This document shows, one piece after another, positions 13,761 to 22,293 of a stretch of DNA of 35,265 bases (the stretch's first letter is position 1; each line of letters starts with the position of its first letter). The stretch lies in assembly GCA_027019335.1 (NCBI GenBank), contig JALUWV010000095.1, positions 1 to 35,265 of the forward strand, in the 5' to 3' direction. The position numbers were made by a program, and so were the translations under genes. The notes beneath the pieces are model-generated. The model was not told the origin of the DNA. It saw nothing but the letters and a program-made list of their open reading frames with translations, and made no database searches. This DNA comes from Sulfurimonas sp. Lineage in GTDB: Bacteria > Campylobacterota > Campylobacteria > Campylobacterales > Sulfurimonadaceae.

Positions 13761-15559
13761 TGTGTGCCGTTTTTGGAATCATCGGTGAATACAATGATAC
13801 ACAAGCCAAAAAAGCCCTCGCAAAACTCTCCCATCGTGGACCTGACTTTTGTGGTATTTTTCAAAAGAAAAGACTCTTTTTTGCACATCAAAGATTAAGC
13901 ATACTTGACACAGACAAACGCAGCCACCAACCCCTCAAACACCAGAAAATTCTTCTCTCTTTTAATGGAGAGATTTACAACTTTCAAGCCCTGAAAAAAG
14001 AGCTTCCATTTTCCTACAAAACACAGAGCGATAGTGAAGTGATTATCGCTGCGTATCTACACTGGGGAGTTGATTTTGTGCAACATCTTCGAGGGATGTT
14101 TGCCATTGCTTTACTCGATGGAGATACACTCTATCTCTTTCGTGACAGACTCGGGAAAAAACCACTTTTTTTTATGCATGACTCAGCGTTTCGCTTCGCC
14201 TCCGAGATAAAAGCACTGACCCCCTTTTTACATAGAACACAGATGAATGAAGATGCCCTTTTAAGCTATCTCTCCTTTTTAGCACCTACCCCACCTTTTA
14301 CATTTTTTGAAGGCATTCAGAAACTCGCGGCAGGAGAGTATCTTCGCTTTAAAGACAATTCTGTGCATGTTCAAAGATATTATGATATTTTAGCTCAAAA
14401 ACCAAATATAATTACAGATAAAAAAGAAGCCCTCCATACACTCCAAAGCACTTTAGAGGAGTCAATTTCTCTACGTTTAGAGGCGGATGTGCCTATCGCT
14501 GCCCTACTCTCGGGTGGGATTGATAGTGCGACTATCAATTATTTTGCTAAAGAACAAGGTAGACAACTCCCTACATATACTTTAGGCTACAAAGAGTTTG
14601 CAAAGTATGATGAGAGAGCCAATGCTAAAGAGAGTGCTGCACTTTTAGGCTTAAAAAACACTCAAGTCGAGATAGATGAAACACTCTTTATGCAAACAAG
14701 TCAAAAAGTTTTTGACACCCTCGATGAGCCACTCAATGACCCTGCTGCCATTCCTCTTTACACTCTTTTTGAACAGATAAAAAAAGATGGCTATAAAGTC
14801 GTTATGAGTGGGGAGGGAAGCGATGAACTTTTTTTAGGGTACCGACAATATTTTGAGTATCTCGACATTGAAGGGGCTGCTTCTCTCTCGCATAAAAACT
14901 GGCTCAAAAAATACTTCCGTGCCAATTTTTCCATGAACAGAGAGTGGGAGTGGTACAAACGTATCTTTGATGACACTCTGCTCTTTCGTACTTCGGGTGA
15001 AAAATTTACTGACCTGCAAAAAAACAATCTTTTAAAAAGAAATATCCGCGATAACGAGAGTCTCAAATATCTCCAAACCTATCGAGAAAACTTTGAAGCT
15101 TCACACTTTCATGATGAGAGTTTTTGGTATAGCTACATCGACCTCAACATATTTCAAGCAGAGCATTTTTTAACAAAACTTGACCGTGTTTCTATGGCAC
15201 ACTCCATCGAGTCTCGGACTCCATTTTTAGACCATAAACTCGTTGAAACCATCTTCTCTTTAGACCCAAAACTGCGCTATCAAGAGAAGATTACAAAGTC
15301 ACTTTTAAAAGAGATAATGCACAACAAACTTGCCCCTCAAATCCTCAAACGCAAGAAAAAAGGTTTTGCCAATCCTTACATGGAGTACCTCATCCACTCC
15401 AAAAAAATCGACCTTATTCATGAGGTAAACGAGCAAACAGGACTCTTTAAAAGAAAAGCCCTCGATGAGTACATTCAAAAAGCGGCATCGGGGAGTTTCA
15501 AACAGCATGTGTGGGGACTCTATGTGCTGAGTGTCTGGATAAAGAAAAACTTACTTTAA
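13760..15559 (+). CDS. asnB: Asparagine synthase (glutamine-hydrolysing), AsnB type
   Basis: A 599-residue class II amidotransferase. The N-terminal nucleophile Cys2 (MCAVFGIIGEYN) is followed by SHRGPDFCGIF, QRLSILD, FNGEIYNF and the glutaminase-domain motifs up to about residue 200. The synthetase domain has the ATP-pyrophosphatase loop LLSGGIDSA at 250-257 and SGEGSDELFLGYRQYF, then the late ESRTPFLDHKLVE and KKKGFANP motifs. AsnB converts aspartate and glutamine to asparagine with ATP. Many genomes also carry AsnB-like enzymes that amidate surface sugars or peptides, and coupling to a methyltransferase gene leaves that possibility open. All catalytic motifs are present. Confidence 0.92.
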   Translation: MCAVFGIIGEYNDTQAKKALAKLSHRGPDFCGIFQKKRLFFAHQRLSILDTDKRSHQPLKHQKILLSFNGEIYNFQALKKELPFSYKTQSDSEVIIAAYLHWGVDFVQHLRGMFAIALLDGDTLYLFRDRLGKKPLFFMHDSAFRFASEIKALTPFLHRTQMNEDALLSYLSFLAPTPPFTFFEGIQKLAAGEYLRFKDNSVHVQRYYDILAQKPNIITDKKEALHTLQSTLEESISLRLEADVPIAALLSGGIDSATINYFAKEQGRQLPTYTLGYKEFAKYDERANAKESAALLGLKNTQVEIDETLFMQTSQKVFDTLDEPLNDPAAIPLYTLFEQIKKDGYKVVMSGEGSDELFLGYRQYFEYLDIEGAASLSHKNWLKKYFRANFSMNREWEWYKRIFDDTLLFRTSGEKFTDLQKNNLLKRNIRDNESLKYLQTYRENFEASHFHDESFWYSYIDLNIFQAEHFLTKLDRVSMAHSIESRTPFLDHKLVETIFSLDPKLRYQEKITKSLLKEIMHNKLAPQILKRKKKGFANPYMEYLIHSKKIDLIHEVNEQTGLFKRKALDEYIQKAASGSFKQHVWGLYVLSVWIKKNLL

Positions 15560-15576
15560 TAAGCTATACTTCTCTT

Positions 15577-16791
15577 ATGATTAAAACAATACAAAAATAC
15601 TCCACAACCAACACTCTCGTCATCTTTGGCATTCTCTTAGGGGCTTTGTTTGGGATTTATTTTCCCGAGCTTGCCTTAGAACAAAAAGTCATAGGAACTG
15701 CCTTTGTCTACTTTTTAAAAATGCTTGTTGTGCCTTTGGTTTTTTCAAGTATTTTTGTCGCTATTTTAGGCTTAGGTTCTATCGAACATCTCAAACGCAT
15801 GGGGGCAAAAACCATAGGACTTTACATCCTCACTACTGCTCTTGCTGTTTTAACTGCCATTGCTGCAATGAACATCTTCTCCATTGGGGAGCATGTAAGT
15901 AAAGTGGGTTTAGAGTTTGCAAAAGCCTCTACTATTGCCCCTTTTTCATTTGAGAGTATGATTTTAAGTTTTATCCCTACAAATATCTTCCATGCCCTCA
16001 GTAGTGGCTCTATGATGCAAATTATAGTCTTTGCTATACTTTTTGGGATTGCCTCTTTATACCTCTCAAAAACACAACAAGCACCTCTTGTAAATCTCTT
16101 TACTGCTGTGAGTGAGGCTATGCTAAAAATGGCAGAGTGGGTTATCTTGATGACACCTCTAGGTGTTTTTTCACTCATCTCTTATGTTATCGCAGAGCAA
16201 GGTATAGAAGTTGTTTTTGGACTCTATAAGTACATTTTAGTCGTTATTGGAGTCATCCTTTTTCATGCACTCATCACACTCCCTGCAGTTTTAAGACTCT
16301 TTACAAAGGTAAATCCTTACAAGTACCTCTTAGCCGTAAGAGAAGCCCCTATCATGGCATTTTCCACCGCTTCTTCAGCTGCAACACTCCCTGTAAGTAT
16401 GCGAGTGGTTGAGGAGATAGGCGGGGTCGACAAGAAAAATGCCTCTTTTGTACTCCCTCTTGGAGCTACTGTTTCCATGGATGGAACGGCAGCTTATCTT
16501 AGTGTGGCTGTTCTCTACATCGCTAACCTTGCAGGGGTCACACTCAGTTTTGGCGATCAGGTGCTTTTAGGGGTTACCGTTGTTGCACTTAGTGTCGGTG
16601 TTGCAGCCCTCCCGAGTGCTTCACTAGTTATGATGGTCGTCATCCTCAACCAAATCGGACTCCCTGTAGAGTATATGGCACTCATTGTCGCAGTGGATAG
16701 AATCCTTGATATGTGTCGCACTTCTTTAAATGTCACTTCTGATTTGATTGTTACAAAAATCATTGATGAATTTGAGAAAAAAAGAGCATAA
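15577..16791 (+). CDS. Dicarboxylate/amino acid:cation symporter (DAACS, GltP/DctA-like)
   Basis: A 404-residue transporter of the DAACS family, importing glutamate/aspartate or C4-dicarboxylates with Na+ or H+. ATG 15577 is chosen because the longer frame from 15511 would run inside asnB; the chosen start is 17 bases after the asnB stop. The core motifs are intact: the serine-rich re-entrant loop AFSTASSAATLPVSM, the GATVSMDGTAAYL loop, and the C-terminal helix with DRILDMCRTSLNVTSD (substrate and cation site). Lacking a substrate-discriminating motif that I can judge, I do not choose between GltP and DctA. The 3' end overlaps the next gene. Confidence 0.9.
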   Translation: MIKTIQKYSTTNTLVIFGILLGALFGIYFPELALEQKVIGTAFVYFLKMLVVPLVFSSIFVAILGLGSIEHLKRMGAKTIGLYILTTALAVLTAIAAMNIFSIGEHVSKVGLEFAKASTIAPFSFESMILSFIPTNIFHALSSGSMMQIIVFAILFGIASLYLSKTQQAPLVNLFTAVSEAMLKMAEWVILMTPLGVFSLISYVIAEQGIEVVFGLYKYILVVIGVILFHALITLPAVLRLFTKVNPYKYLLAVREAPIMAFSTASSAATLPVSMRVVEEIGGVDKKNASFVLPLGATVSMDGTAAYLSVAVLYIANLAGVTLSFGDQVLLGVTVVALSVGVAALPSASLVMMVVILNQIGLPVEYMALIVAVDRILDMCRTSLNVTSDLIVTKIIDEFEKKRA

Positions 16792-17665
16792 CATTAACTA
16801 CGCTTATCTTCTCACACTTGCCATGCTCCTCTGGGGTGGTGGTTGGACTGCACTCAAAATTCTAACCTACAATTTACCCATGGATACCATCATCTTTTGG
16901 CGTTTTTTTATCATGGCACTTGCATTTTTACCTGTATTGTACTTACTCAAAAAGCCCCTTAAAATTGATTTTCATTCACTAAAGTATATCCTCAGCAGTA
17001 CTATTTTAAACATTGCATTTATGGTAAGTTCTTTTCTTGGGATTAAGTATGGTTTAGCGGGTGCAGGGAGTGTTATCATCACTTCGCTTTCACCTCTCAT
17101 GACCTTTTTGTTAATGGTACTACTCTTTAGAAAAAAAGTCTCAAAAATGCAGTATATTGGTCTTTTTCTTGGCATACTCGGAGGAAGTATTATATTACAG
17201 CTCAACGACCTCTCACTCTTTTTGAATGGTTCCAATAGCTACTTTTTACTCTGTGCTATTCTTTGGGCAGGAGTTACCATACTCGCACAACACGCCCACC
17301 AACATCTGCACCCGATTCATTATAGTTTCTACATCTCAGTCCTAGCAACAGTGGTGGCATTTTTTTATGCGTTTGACGCAGATTTAGGGGCGGTATTTAC
17401 ACAAAATGTACATTTTTGGATAGCCCTACTCTATCTTGCTATTTTAGGGCAAACACTAGCAACAACTATCTTTTTTATGGCAAGTGGTAAACTTGGAAGT
17501 GAAAAAACAAGTTCTTTTATGTTTTTAGTGCCTATCTTTGCACTTTTGAGTGCTTGGATTTTTTTAGATGAAGCACTCCAGTTACATATCATTGTGGGTG
17601 GGGTATTGAGTATGTTAGCTGTTTATTTTATCAATAAAACGAATCTTTCAAGGCATCACGAATAG
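16766..17665 (+). CDS. EamA-family (DMT superfamily) permease
   Basis: About 299 residues with ten predicted membrane helices in two EamA repeats, as in metabolite exporters of the drug/metabolite transporter superfamily. Typical marks: LLWGGGWTALKI in helix 1, FWRFFIMALAFLPV in helix 2, GAGSVIITSLSPLMTFLL in helix 4, and FLVPIFALLSAWIFLDE in repeat 2. The start is uncertain: ATG 16748 and 16766 both lie inside the symporter gene, neither with a good ribosome binding site. 16766 is preferred because it leaves a short positively charged N-terminus. The 3' end overlaps the convergent HD-GYP gene by 35 bases. Substrate unknown. Confidence 0.88.
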   Translation: MNLRKKEHNINYAYLLTLAMLLWGGGWTALKILTYNLPMDTIIFWRFFIMALAFLPVLYLLKKPLKIDFHSLKYILSSTILNIAFMVSSFLGIKYGLAGAGSVIITSLSPLMTFLLMVLLFRKKVSKMQYIGLFLGILGGSIILQLNDLSLFLNGSNSYFLLCAILWAGVTILAQHAHQHLHPIHYSFYISVLATVVAFFYAFDADLGAVFTQNVHFWIALLYLAILGQTLATTIFFMASGKLGSEKTSSFMFLVPIFALLSAWIFLDEALQLHIIVGGVLSMLAVYFINKTNLSRHHE

Positions 17666-18551
17666 CTAAAAACTCATCTAAATGCTCAAAAAATATCTCT
17701 ACAAGTTTGGGGTCAAATTGTGTTTCTGCTCGCTCTTTGATATAAGCAAAGATATCTTCATCCTTCCAAGCATCTTTATAAATTCGTTTACTTCCGAGTG
17801 CATCAAAAACATCTGCAATCGCCGTAATTCGCCCATATATATGTATATTATACCCTTTCAATCCACGAGGGTATCCTCTGCCATCAAAACGTTCATGATG
17901 TTCGTAAGCAACGATTGCTGCGGTCTTCATCAAAGGTCTTGTAGAGTGTTTGAGCATCTCATAACCTATCTCCACATGCCCCTTCATTATCTCAAACTCA
18001 TCGGCTGTTAACGCTGCAGGTTTGTTTAAAATAGCATCAGCAATACCAATTTTTCCAATATCGTGCATAGGGCTTGCTTGCTTAAGAAGTTCGGCTTCTT
18101 TTTCATCTAAGCCATAATACAAAGCAAAAAGTTTTGAGTACTCTGCTACACGTTTTACATGGTTTGCCGTCTCTTTTGAACGACTTTCACCAATGGCACC
18201 CATAGTGAAGACAACCTCTTTTTGTGTCTCTTCTATCTCTTGCATCAAAAGTCGTTCATTTTCAAGTTCTATCTTTAAAAGTTCTTCTAATCCATAGGTA
18301 TTTTTAAGAAGTGCCTTCCCTTGAGCATCACCTTGTTTGATGATGTAGCTATATCTTTTGACTTGTTTTGCATAGGTTTCATTAGCACCCAACTTTTCAA
18401 ACAAAATCTTATCACTCATTTTCATGATTTTATGTAAACGCCGCTCTAATTTCGCTGAAGATTTTAATGTCTTTTGATGCTCCTCATAAAGAGCATCATA
18501 ATCAGATTTATTAACAGTAGCTACATTTTTTGCATATAACTCTTTAAACAT
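17631..18551 (-). CDS. HD-GYP domain protein, probable c-di-GMP phosphodiesterase
   Basis: A 306-residue protein. Residues 1-120 are charged and helical, with coiled-coil character and no recognised sensor domain. The HD-GYP domain follows: ANHVKRVAEY (His131), ASPMHDIGKIG (His163-Asp164), KGHVEIGYEML (His192), EHHERFDGRGYPRGLKG with GYP at 226-228, and the acidic ITAIADVFDAL. The full metal set appears present, so hydrolysis of c-di-GMP to GMP is likely. There is no membrane segment and no receiver domain, so the signal input is unknown. It overlaps the permease gene tail-to-tail. It lies about 4 kb from a LapD-like c-di-GMP receptor, but on the opposite strand. Confidence 0.93.
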   Translation of the reverse strand: MFKELYAKNVATVNKSDYDALYEEHQKTLKSSAKLERRLHKIMKMSDKILFEKLGANETYAKQVKRYSYIIKQGDAQGKALLKNTYGLEELLKIELENERLLMQEIEETQKEVVFTMGAIGESRSKETANHVKRVAEYSKLFALYYGLDEKEAELLKQASPMHDIGKIGIADAILNKPAALTADEFEIMKGHVEIGYEMLKHSTRPLMKTAAIVAYEHHERFDGRGYPRGLKGYNIHIYGRITAIADVFDALGSKRIYKDAWKDEDIFAYIKERAETQFDPKLVEIFFEHLDEFLAIRDALKDSFY

Positions 18552-18563
18552 AATTTATTTTGA

Positions 18564-18842
18564 TTATTTTTTTCTTTCAAGACATATACTACCTGAAGTT
18601 CCAAATTTATGCTCTGTAGTAAACTCTGAAATATAGAAAACTCTCCAACCATCATATTTTTTAAGCACAGAGTCCATATCTCCTTGGTCTCTCATATCTA
18701 CTGCAACACATTTTGTTTCCATATTTAAGTTATTATCTAAAGTTCTCATTTGGGAACTTACATTTGCTGCTGTACAACCAGAAATTGCGATTGCTAAAGT
18801 AGTGCTTATCACACCTGCCGTAATAATTTTTGATATTTTCAT
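18564..18842 (-). CDS. Small lipoprotein, function unknown
   Basis: A 92-residue lipoprotein. The signal peptide KISKIITAGVISTTLAIA ends in the lipobox ISGC, making Cys22 the lipidated residue. The mature part is about 70 residues, with a MDSVLKKYDGWRVFYISEF core and two further cysteines (in TKCVAV and SICLERK) that could form a periplasmic disulfide. The start at 18842 has a strong GGAGG six bases upstream; a TTG one codon earlier is less likely. It lies 12 bases upstream of the HD-GYP gene on the same strand and so is probably cotranscribed with it. I do not recognise the family. Confidence 0.75.
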   Translation of the reverse strand: MKISKIITAGVISTTLAIAISGCTAANVSSQMRTLDNNLNMETKCVAVDMRDQGDMDSVLKKYDGWRVFYISEFTTEHKFGTSGSICLERKK

Positions 18843-18896
18843 CAATATCCTCCTTAAAATTATATGTATTTTACAATAATTACATAAAAGTCATCT

Positions 18897-20015
18897 TTAA
18901 GTCAAATTTTTAAAATGCCACATTTTCATGAGATACAATGCGCATAGTGCAAGAAAAGAAGCAAGCAGAAAAGTGTATGCAGGAAAATACTCATACACAT
19001 ACCCAAAAACAATAGCTCCAGCAAAACCTCCTAAACCAAAAGTGATGCCTGAGTAAAACTGCTGTGCAAGGACTTTACTCCTGTAAAACTGATGTAAATA
19101 ACTGATGGATGCTGAGTAAAAAAGGGCAAAAGAGAGAGCATGAAGGGATTGTGCGAAAAAGAGAACTGCTAAGTTTTGCGGGTATAAAAAAAGTAGAAAC
19201 CAACGCACAACTGCTGAGAAAATTGTCACTTCTAAAATGCTCAAAAGATTAAAGTGAAGTAATCTTCCTTGCATATAAAGCATAACAATCTCAACAATCA
19301 CACCAAAAACCCAAAGATTGATGGTCATCTCCAAACTAATCCCATGTGCTGTTTCGTAGAGGGTAAAAAAGTTGTAAAATGCCCCAAAACTCATCTGCAT
19401 AAGCATCAAACTCAACCATAATTTCCAATGAGTAAATAGTTTTATATCGTTTTTTGTTTCTTCTTTTTTCTCACTTGTTTGATGATTTTTTAAAACCAAA
19501 ATAAAAGCAAAAACTGCTGTTATCGCCGTCAAGATAAGCAGATAGAGTAATGCAATATGAATAGAGTTGAGATACTTTACCAAAACTAAAGCGACTAAGA
19601 TAAAACCGATAGAGCCAAATAGCCGTACTTTTCCATACTTTGCTTTCCCTAAATGTTCTAAGGCTAACATCTCAATATAGGGTAAGATAAGACTCATCCC
19701 TATACCTAAGCCAATGTTTGAGAGAAAAAGTGCATAAAAATTATGGATTGAAAAATAAAAGGCAATAGCACTCAAAAACATAGTAAAAATAGAAAGGTTA
19801 AAACTCTTTTTATCCAGATGCAAGTACTTTGTAAAGGCAAAGGGTAAAAGGAAGCGAACTAAAGGAGCAGCCCCTAAGATAAGTCCTATCTCACTTGGTG
19901 TATAGAAAGCCATTGCCAAAACTTTTGGCAAAAAAATCACATAAACACCCACAATGGCGAAGTAAAAAAAATAAAATGAAGCAAGTAAAATTGACATACT
20001 GAAATTATACTGCAT
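18897..20015 (-). CDS. MFS transporter (MFS_1-like, LacY/NupG-type)
   Basis: About 372 residues with 11-12 membrane helices in the MFS_1-like arrangement: SFYFFYFAIVGVYVIFLPKV in helix 1, and PSEIGLILGAAPLVRFLLP leading into a basic cytoplasmic loop. KYGKVRLFGSIGFILVALV is the typical 'RxWGSIG' helix 4 variant. A charged central loop (NHQTSEKKEETKND) separates the two halves. The substrate is unknown. Start choices are TTG 20021, ATG 20015 and ATG 19997, none with a clear ribosome binding site; ATG 20015 is taken. It is divergent from the radical SAM gene across a 142-base region. Confidence 0.85.
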   Translation of the reverse strand: MQYNFSMSILLASFYFFYFAIVGVYVIFLPKVLAMAFYTPSEIGLILGAAPLVRFLLPFAFTKYLHLDKKSFNLSIFTMFLSAIAFYFSIHNFYALFLSNIGLGIGMSLILPYIEMLALEHLGKAKYGKVRLFGSIGFILVALVLVKYLNSIHIALLYLLILTAITAVFAFILVLKNHQTSEKKEETKNDIKLFTHWKLWLSLMLMQMSFGAFYNFFTLYETAHGISLEMTINLWVFGVIVEIVMLYMQGRLLHFNLLSILEVTIFSAVVRWFLLFLYPQNLAVLFFAQSLHALSFALFYSASISYLHQFYRSKVLAQQFYSGITFGLGGFAGAIVFGYVYEYFPAYTFLLASFLALCALYLMKMWHFKNLT

Positions 20016-20113
20016 TATCAAAATGTTTACTTAAAGTTACTATAATTCTTCATCTCAATTATGTTTTCCTCCTTTCATAAAAGAGTAAATACCTCCTTTT
20101 AATTTTCAAACAC

Positions 20114-20141
20114 ACCTAAGTTATAATGATTAAACTTAGGT
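20114..20141. promoter_or_regulatory. Inverted repeat enclosing a -10 box, candidate operator
   Basis: ACCTAAGTT (20114-20122) and AACTTAGGT (20133-20141) form a perfect 9-base inverted repeat around a 10-base spacer. The spacer holds most of a TATAAT box (20122-20127) directed at the radical SAM gene, whose ATG is at 20158. A dimeric repressor bound here would cover the -10 element. If transcription starts near 20134, the repeat is only partly in the RNA, so DNA recognition is the more likely use. Confidence 0.5.
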
Positions 20142-20157
20142 ATGTTACACTTCCTTT

Positions 20158-21657
20158 ATGAAAATCATTTTAACTACTCTAAATTCTCGATTTACCCATA
20201 GTGCCATCGGTCTCCGTTACCTTTATGCCAATATGCAAGCATTGCAAAAAAATACACAGATTTTAGAGTTTAGCATTAATGATGCTATTCAAACTATTGC
20301 AGAAGATATTTTAGTCCATCAGCCCTCTATCGTTGGTATCGGTGTTTACATTTGGAATGTGAGTGAGGTGGCAGAACTCATCCATATCATCAAAAAAGTA
20401 TCTCCACAAACAACACTTGTTTTAGGGGGTCCAGAGGTAAGCTACACCCCTTTCCGTGTCAATCTTGATGCCGCTGATTTTATCATCAAAGGTGAAGGGG
20501 ACACTGCATTTTATACACTATGTAAACAGATTTTAGCGGATAATGCACCGAGTCAAAAAATCATCCCTATGACACTACCAAAGCTCAAAGAACTCAAACT
20601 TCCCTATGAATTTTATAGCGATGATGATATAAAAAATCGCTATATTTATGTAGAAGTCTCGCGAGGTTGCCCCTTTGAGTGCGAGTTTTGTCTCTCCTCT
20701 ATGGATGAAAAAGTGCGAGCCTTTCACCTCGATGAAGTTTTAGAAGAGTTTAAAAAGCTTTGGATACGAGGTGCGAGAAACTTTAAGTTTGTTGACCGTA
20801 CATTTAACCTCAACATCCGTACAGCAAACAAGATACTTGATTTCTTTTTAGCTAAAGATGAACCTTATTTTGCCCATTTTGAGGTTATTCCAGACCATTT
20901 TCCTGACTCTATCAAAGAAAAGATGAAGCTTTTTGCTCACGGTGCTTTACAGCTTGAGATAGGTATACAAACCCTCAACCCACAGGTAGCAAAAAATGTT
21001 TCTCGGATTTTAAAGCTTGATAAAATCCATGAAAATGTCCGCTTTTTACAAGAGCAAACACACGCACACATCCACTTAGACCTTATCGTGGGACTTCCAG
21101 GGGAAAGTTTAGAGAGTTTTGGCAAAAATCTTGATGCCCTTGTTGCTTTAGCGGATTGTGAGATTCAAATTGGAATACTCAAAAAACTCTCAGGAACCTA
21201 CATCAAACGCCATGATATTGATTTTGAGATGGTTTATAGCGATATTCCTCCGTATGACATTTTAAAAAACTCTGAACTCTCTTTTTTAGATATACAAACG
21301 ATGAAACGATTTGCCCGTTTTTGGGATTTGACTTATAATAGTGGAAACTTCAAACGCAGTGTCACTCTTCTTTGGGAAAATGAAAGTGTTTACAAAAATT
21401 TTTATGCTTTTTCTTTATGGTGTTATGAGCAAACAGCTTCTACTTGGAAAATCTCACTCCAAAGACTTGGAGAACTCCTTTTTAGCTACCTTACAGAGGT
21501 GAAGAAACTTGAAAAAGAGGCTGTTGCAAGCCCTATGTTAGAAGATATGATGAAACTCAAAGGGAGAGCTGTCCCTAGCTATCTCAAGCCCTATGCCAAA
21601 GCATTTCAAGCGAAGGCAAAACTGGGAACATCTGGCTTTAACAAAAGACAAAGTTAG
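20158..21657 (+). CDS. B12-binding-domain radical SAM protein (DUF4080 type)
   Basis: A 499-residue protein. Residues 1-130 form a cobalamin-binding-like Rossmann domain (MKIILTTLNSRFTHSAIGLR; TTLVLGGPEVSY; FIIKGEGD). The radical SAM domain follows with VEVSRGCPFECEFCLSS (Cys171, Cys175, Cys178), and further marks KFVDRTFN and LIVGLPGES. The C-terminal ~140 residues match in layout the domain known as DUF4080 (YxxLWExESVYKNF region). No His of a DxHxxG cobalamin loop is seen, so B12 may not bind base-off. Reactions of this subgroup are unknown; methyl transfer or an RNA/lipid modification are options. It has its own promoter region, and lapG follows 18 bases later. Confidence 0.88.
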   Translation: MKIILTTLNSRFTHSAIGLRYLYANMQALQKNTQILEFSINDAIQTIAEDILVHQPSIVGIGVYIWNVSEVAELIHIIKKVSPQTTLVLGGPEVSYTPFRVNLDAADFIIKGEGDTAFYTLCKQILADNAPSQKIIPMTLPKLKELKLPYEFYSDDDIKNRYIYVEVSRGCPFECEFCLSSMDEKVRAFHLDEVLEEFKKLWIRGARNFKFVDRTFNLNIRTANKILDFFLAKDEPYFAHFEVIPDHFPDSIKEKMKLFAHGALQLEIGIQTLNPQVAKNVSRILKLDKIHENVRFLQEQTHAHIHLDLIVGLPGESLESFGKNLDALVALADCEIQIGILKKLSGTYIKRHDIDFEMVYSDIPPYDILKNSELSFLDIQTMKRFARFWDLTYNSGNFKRSVTLLWENESVYKNFYAFSLWCYEQTASTWKISLQRLGELLFSYLTEVKKLEKEAVASPMLEDMMKLKGRAVPSYLKPYAKAFQAKAKLGTSGFNKRQS

Positions 21658-21675
21658 CACTTTGTATAATGAAGA

Positions 21676-22293
21676 ATGAACTTTTGCAGAATCTTCCTCT
21701 CTTTTTTTCTCATCTTCTCTCAGGCAAGTGCAGAACTTATTGATGCTACTCTTGTTACACATGCAGAAAAAAAGTACAATGTTTTTGCTAAAAATCGCTT
21801 CTTAGACATCAAGACCTCACTTTTGAAAGATTTAAAAAATGCACAAGTGATGAAAAAACTCAATGTTGTCAACACATGGGTCAATCAAATTCGCTATGCG
21901 AGTGATAAAAAAGTGTATAAAAAACGAGATTATTGGGCAACTTTGTATCAATTTGTCGGTAAAGGTAAAGGCGATTGTGAAGACTACACCATCACAAAGT
22001 ATTATATACTGAAAAACCTTGGTGTCGATATTCACCGTATGAAATTTGCGTATGTTATTTACAAAAATCGTCGAGGAAAAAAGATTTCACACATGGTACT
22101 TGTCTACTTTAAAGTTGCCAAACCAAAAAGTCGAAAAGATATTCTTATCTTAGGGAACAACAACCGACGTGTTTTGCCTGCTTCTCAAAGAGCCGATATT
22201 GTCAAAGTAATCAAAATGATAAATGGTGATACAGGTGCAAAATCAAAAAAATGGAAAAAATTAGAAGCGAATATGAAAAGGAAATTATTATGA
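21676..22293 (+). CDS. lapG: LapG-like periplasmic cysteine protease (transglutaminase-like) with altered triad
   Basis: A 205-residue secreted protein: signal peptide FCRIFLSFFLIFSQASA, then the bacterial transglutaminase-like cysteine peptidase domain. The active-site Cys101 is in GKGDCEDYTITKYY, with the acidic Ca2+-binding neighbours Asp100, Glu102 and Asp103. His139 is in KISHMVLVYF. Where LapG enzymes have the catalytic Asp in a '(V/I)LDN' turn, this protein reads ILILGNNN, so Gly160 replaces Asp. In known systems LapG cuts the N-terminal retention module of large RTX adhesins, releasing biofilm cells when LapD is not c-di-GMP-bound. Its ATGA stop/start overlap with the LapD-like gene strongly supports the pairing. 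The adhesin and its type I secretion genes are not in the window. Confidence 0.88.
   Translation: MNFCRIFLSFFLIFSQASAELIDATLVTHAEKKYNVFAKNRFLDIKTSLLKDLKNAQVMKKLNVVNTWVNQIRYASDKKVYKKRDYWATLYQFVGKGKGDCEDYTITKYYILKNLGVDIHRMKFAYVIYKNRRGKKISHMVLVYFKVAKPKSRKDILILGNNNRRVLPASQRADIVKVIKMINGDTGAKSKKWKKLEANMKRKLL

Noticed and set aside
16748-16766. Upstream ATG of the EamA permease
   Set aside because: It only lengthens the overlap with the symporter gene and adds residues before the first helix without a better ribosome binding site.
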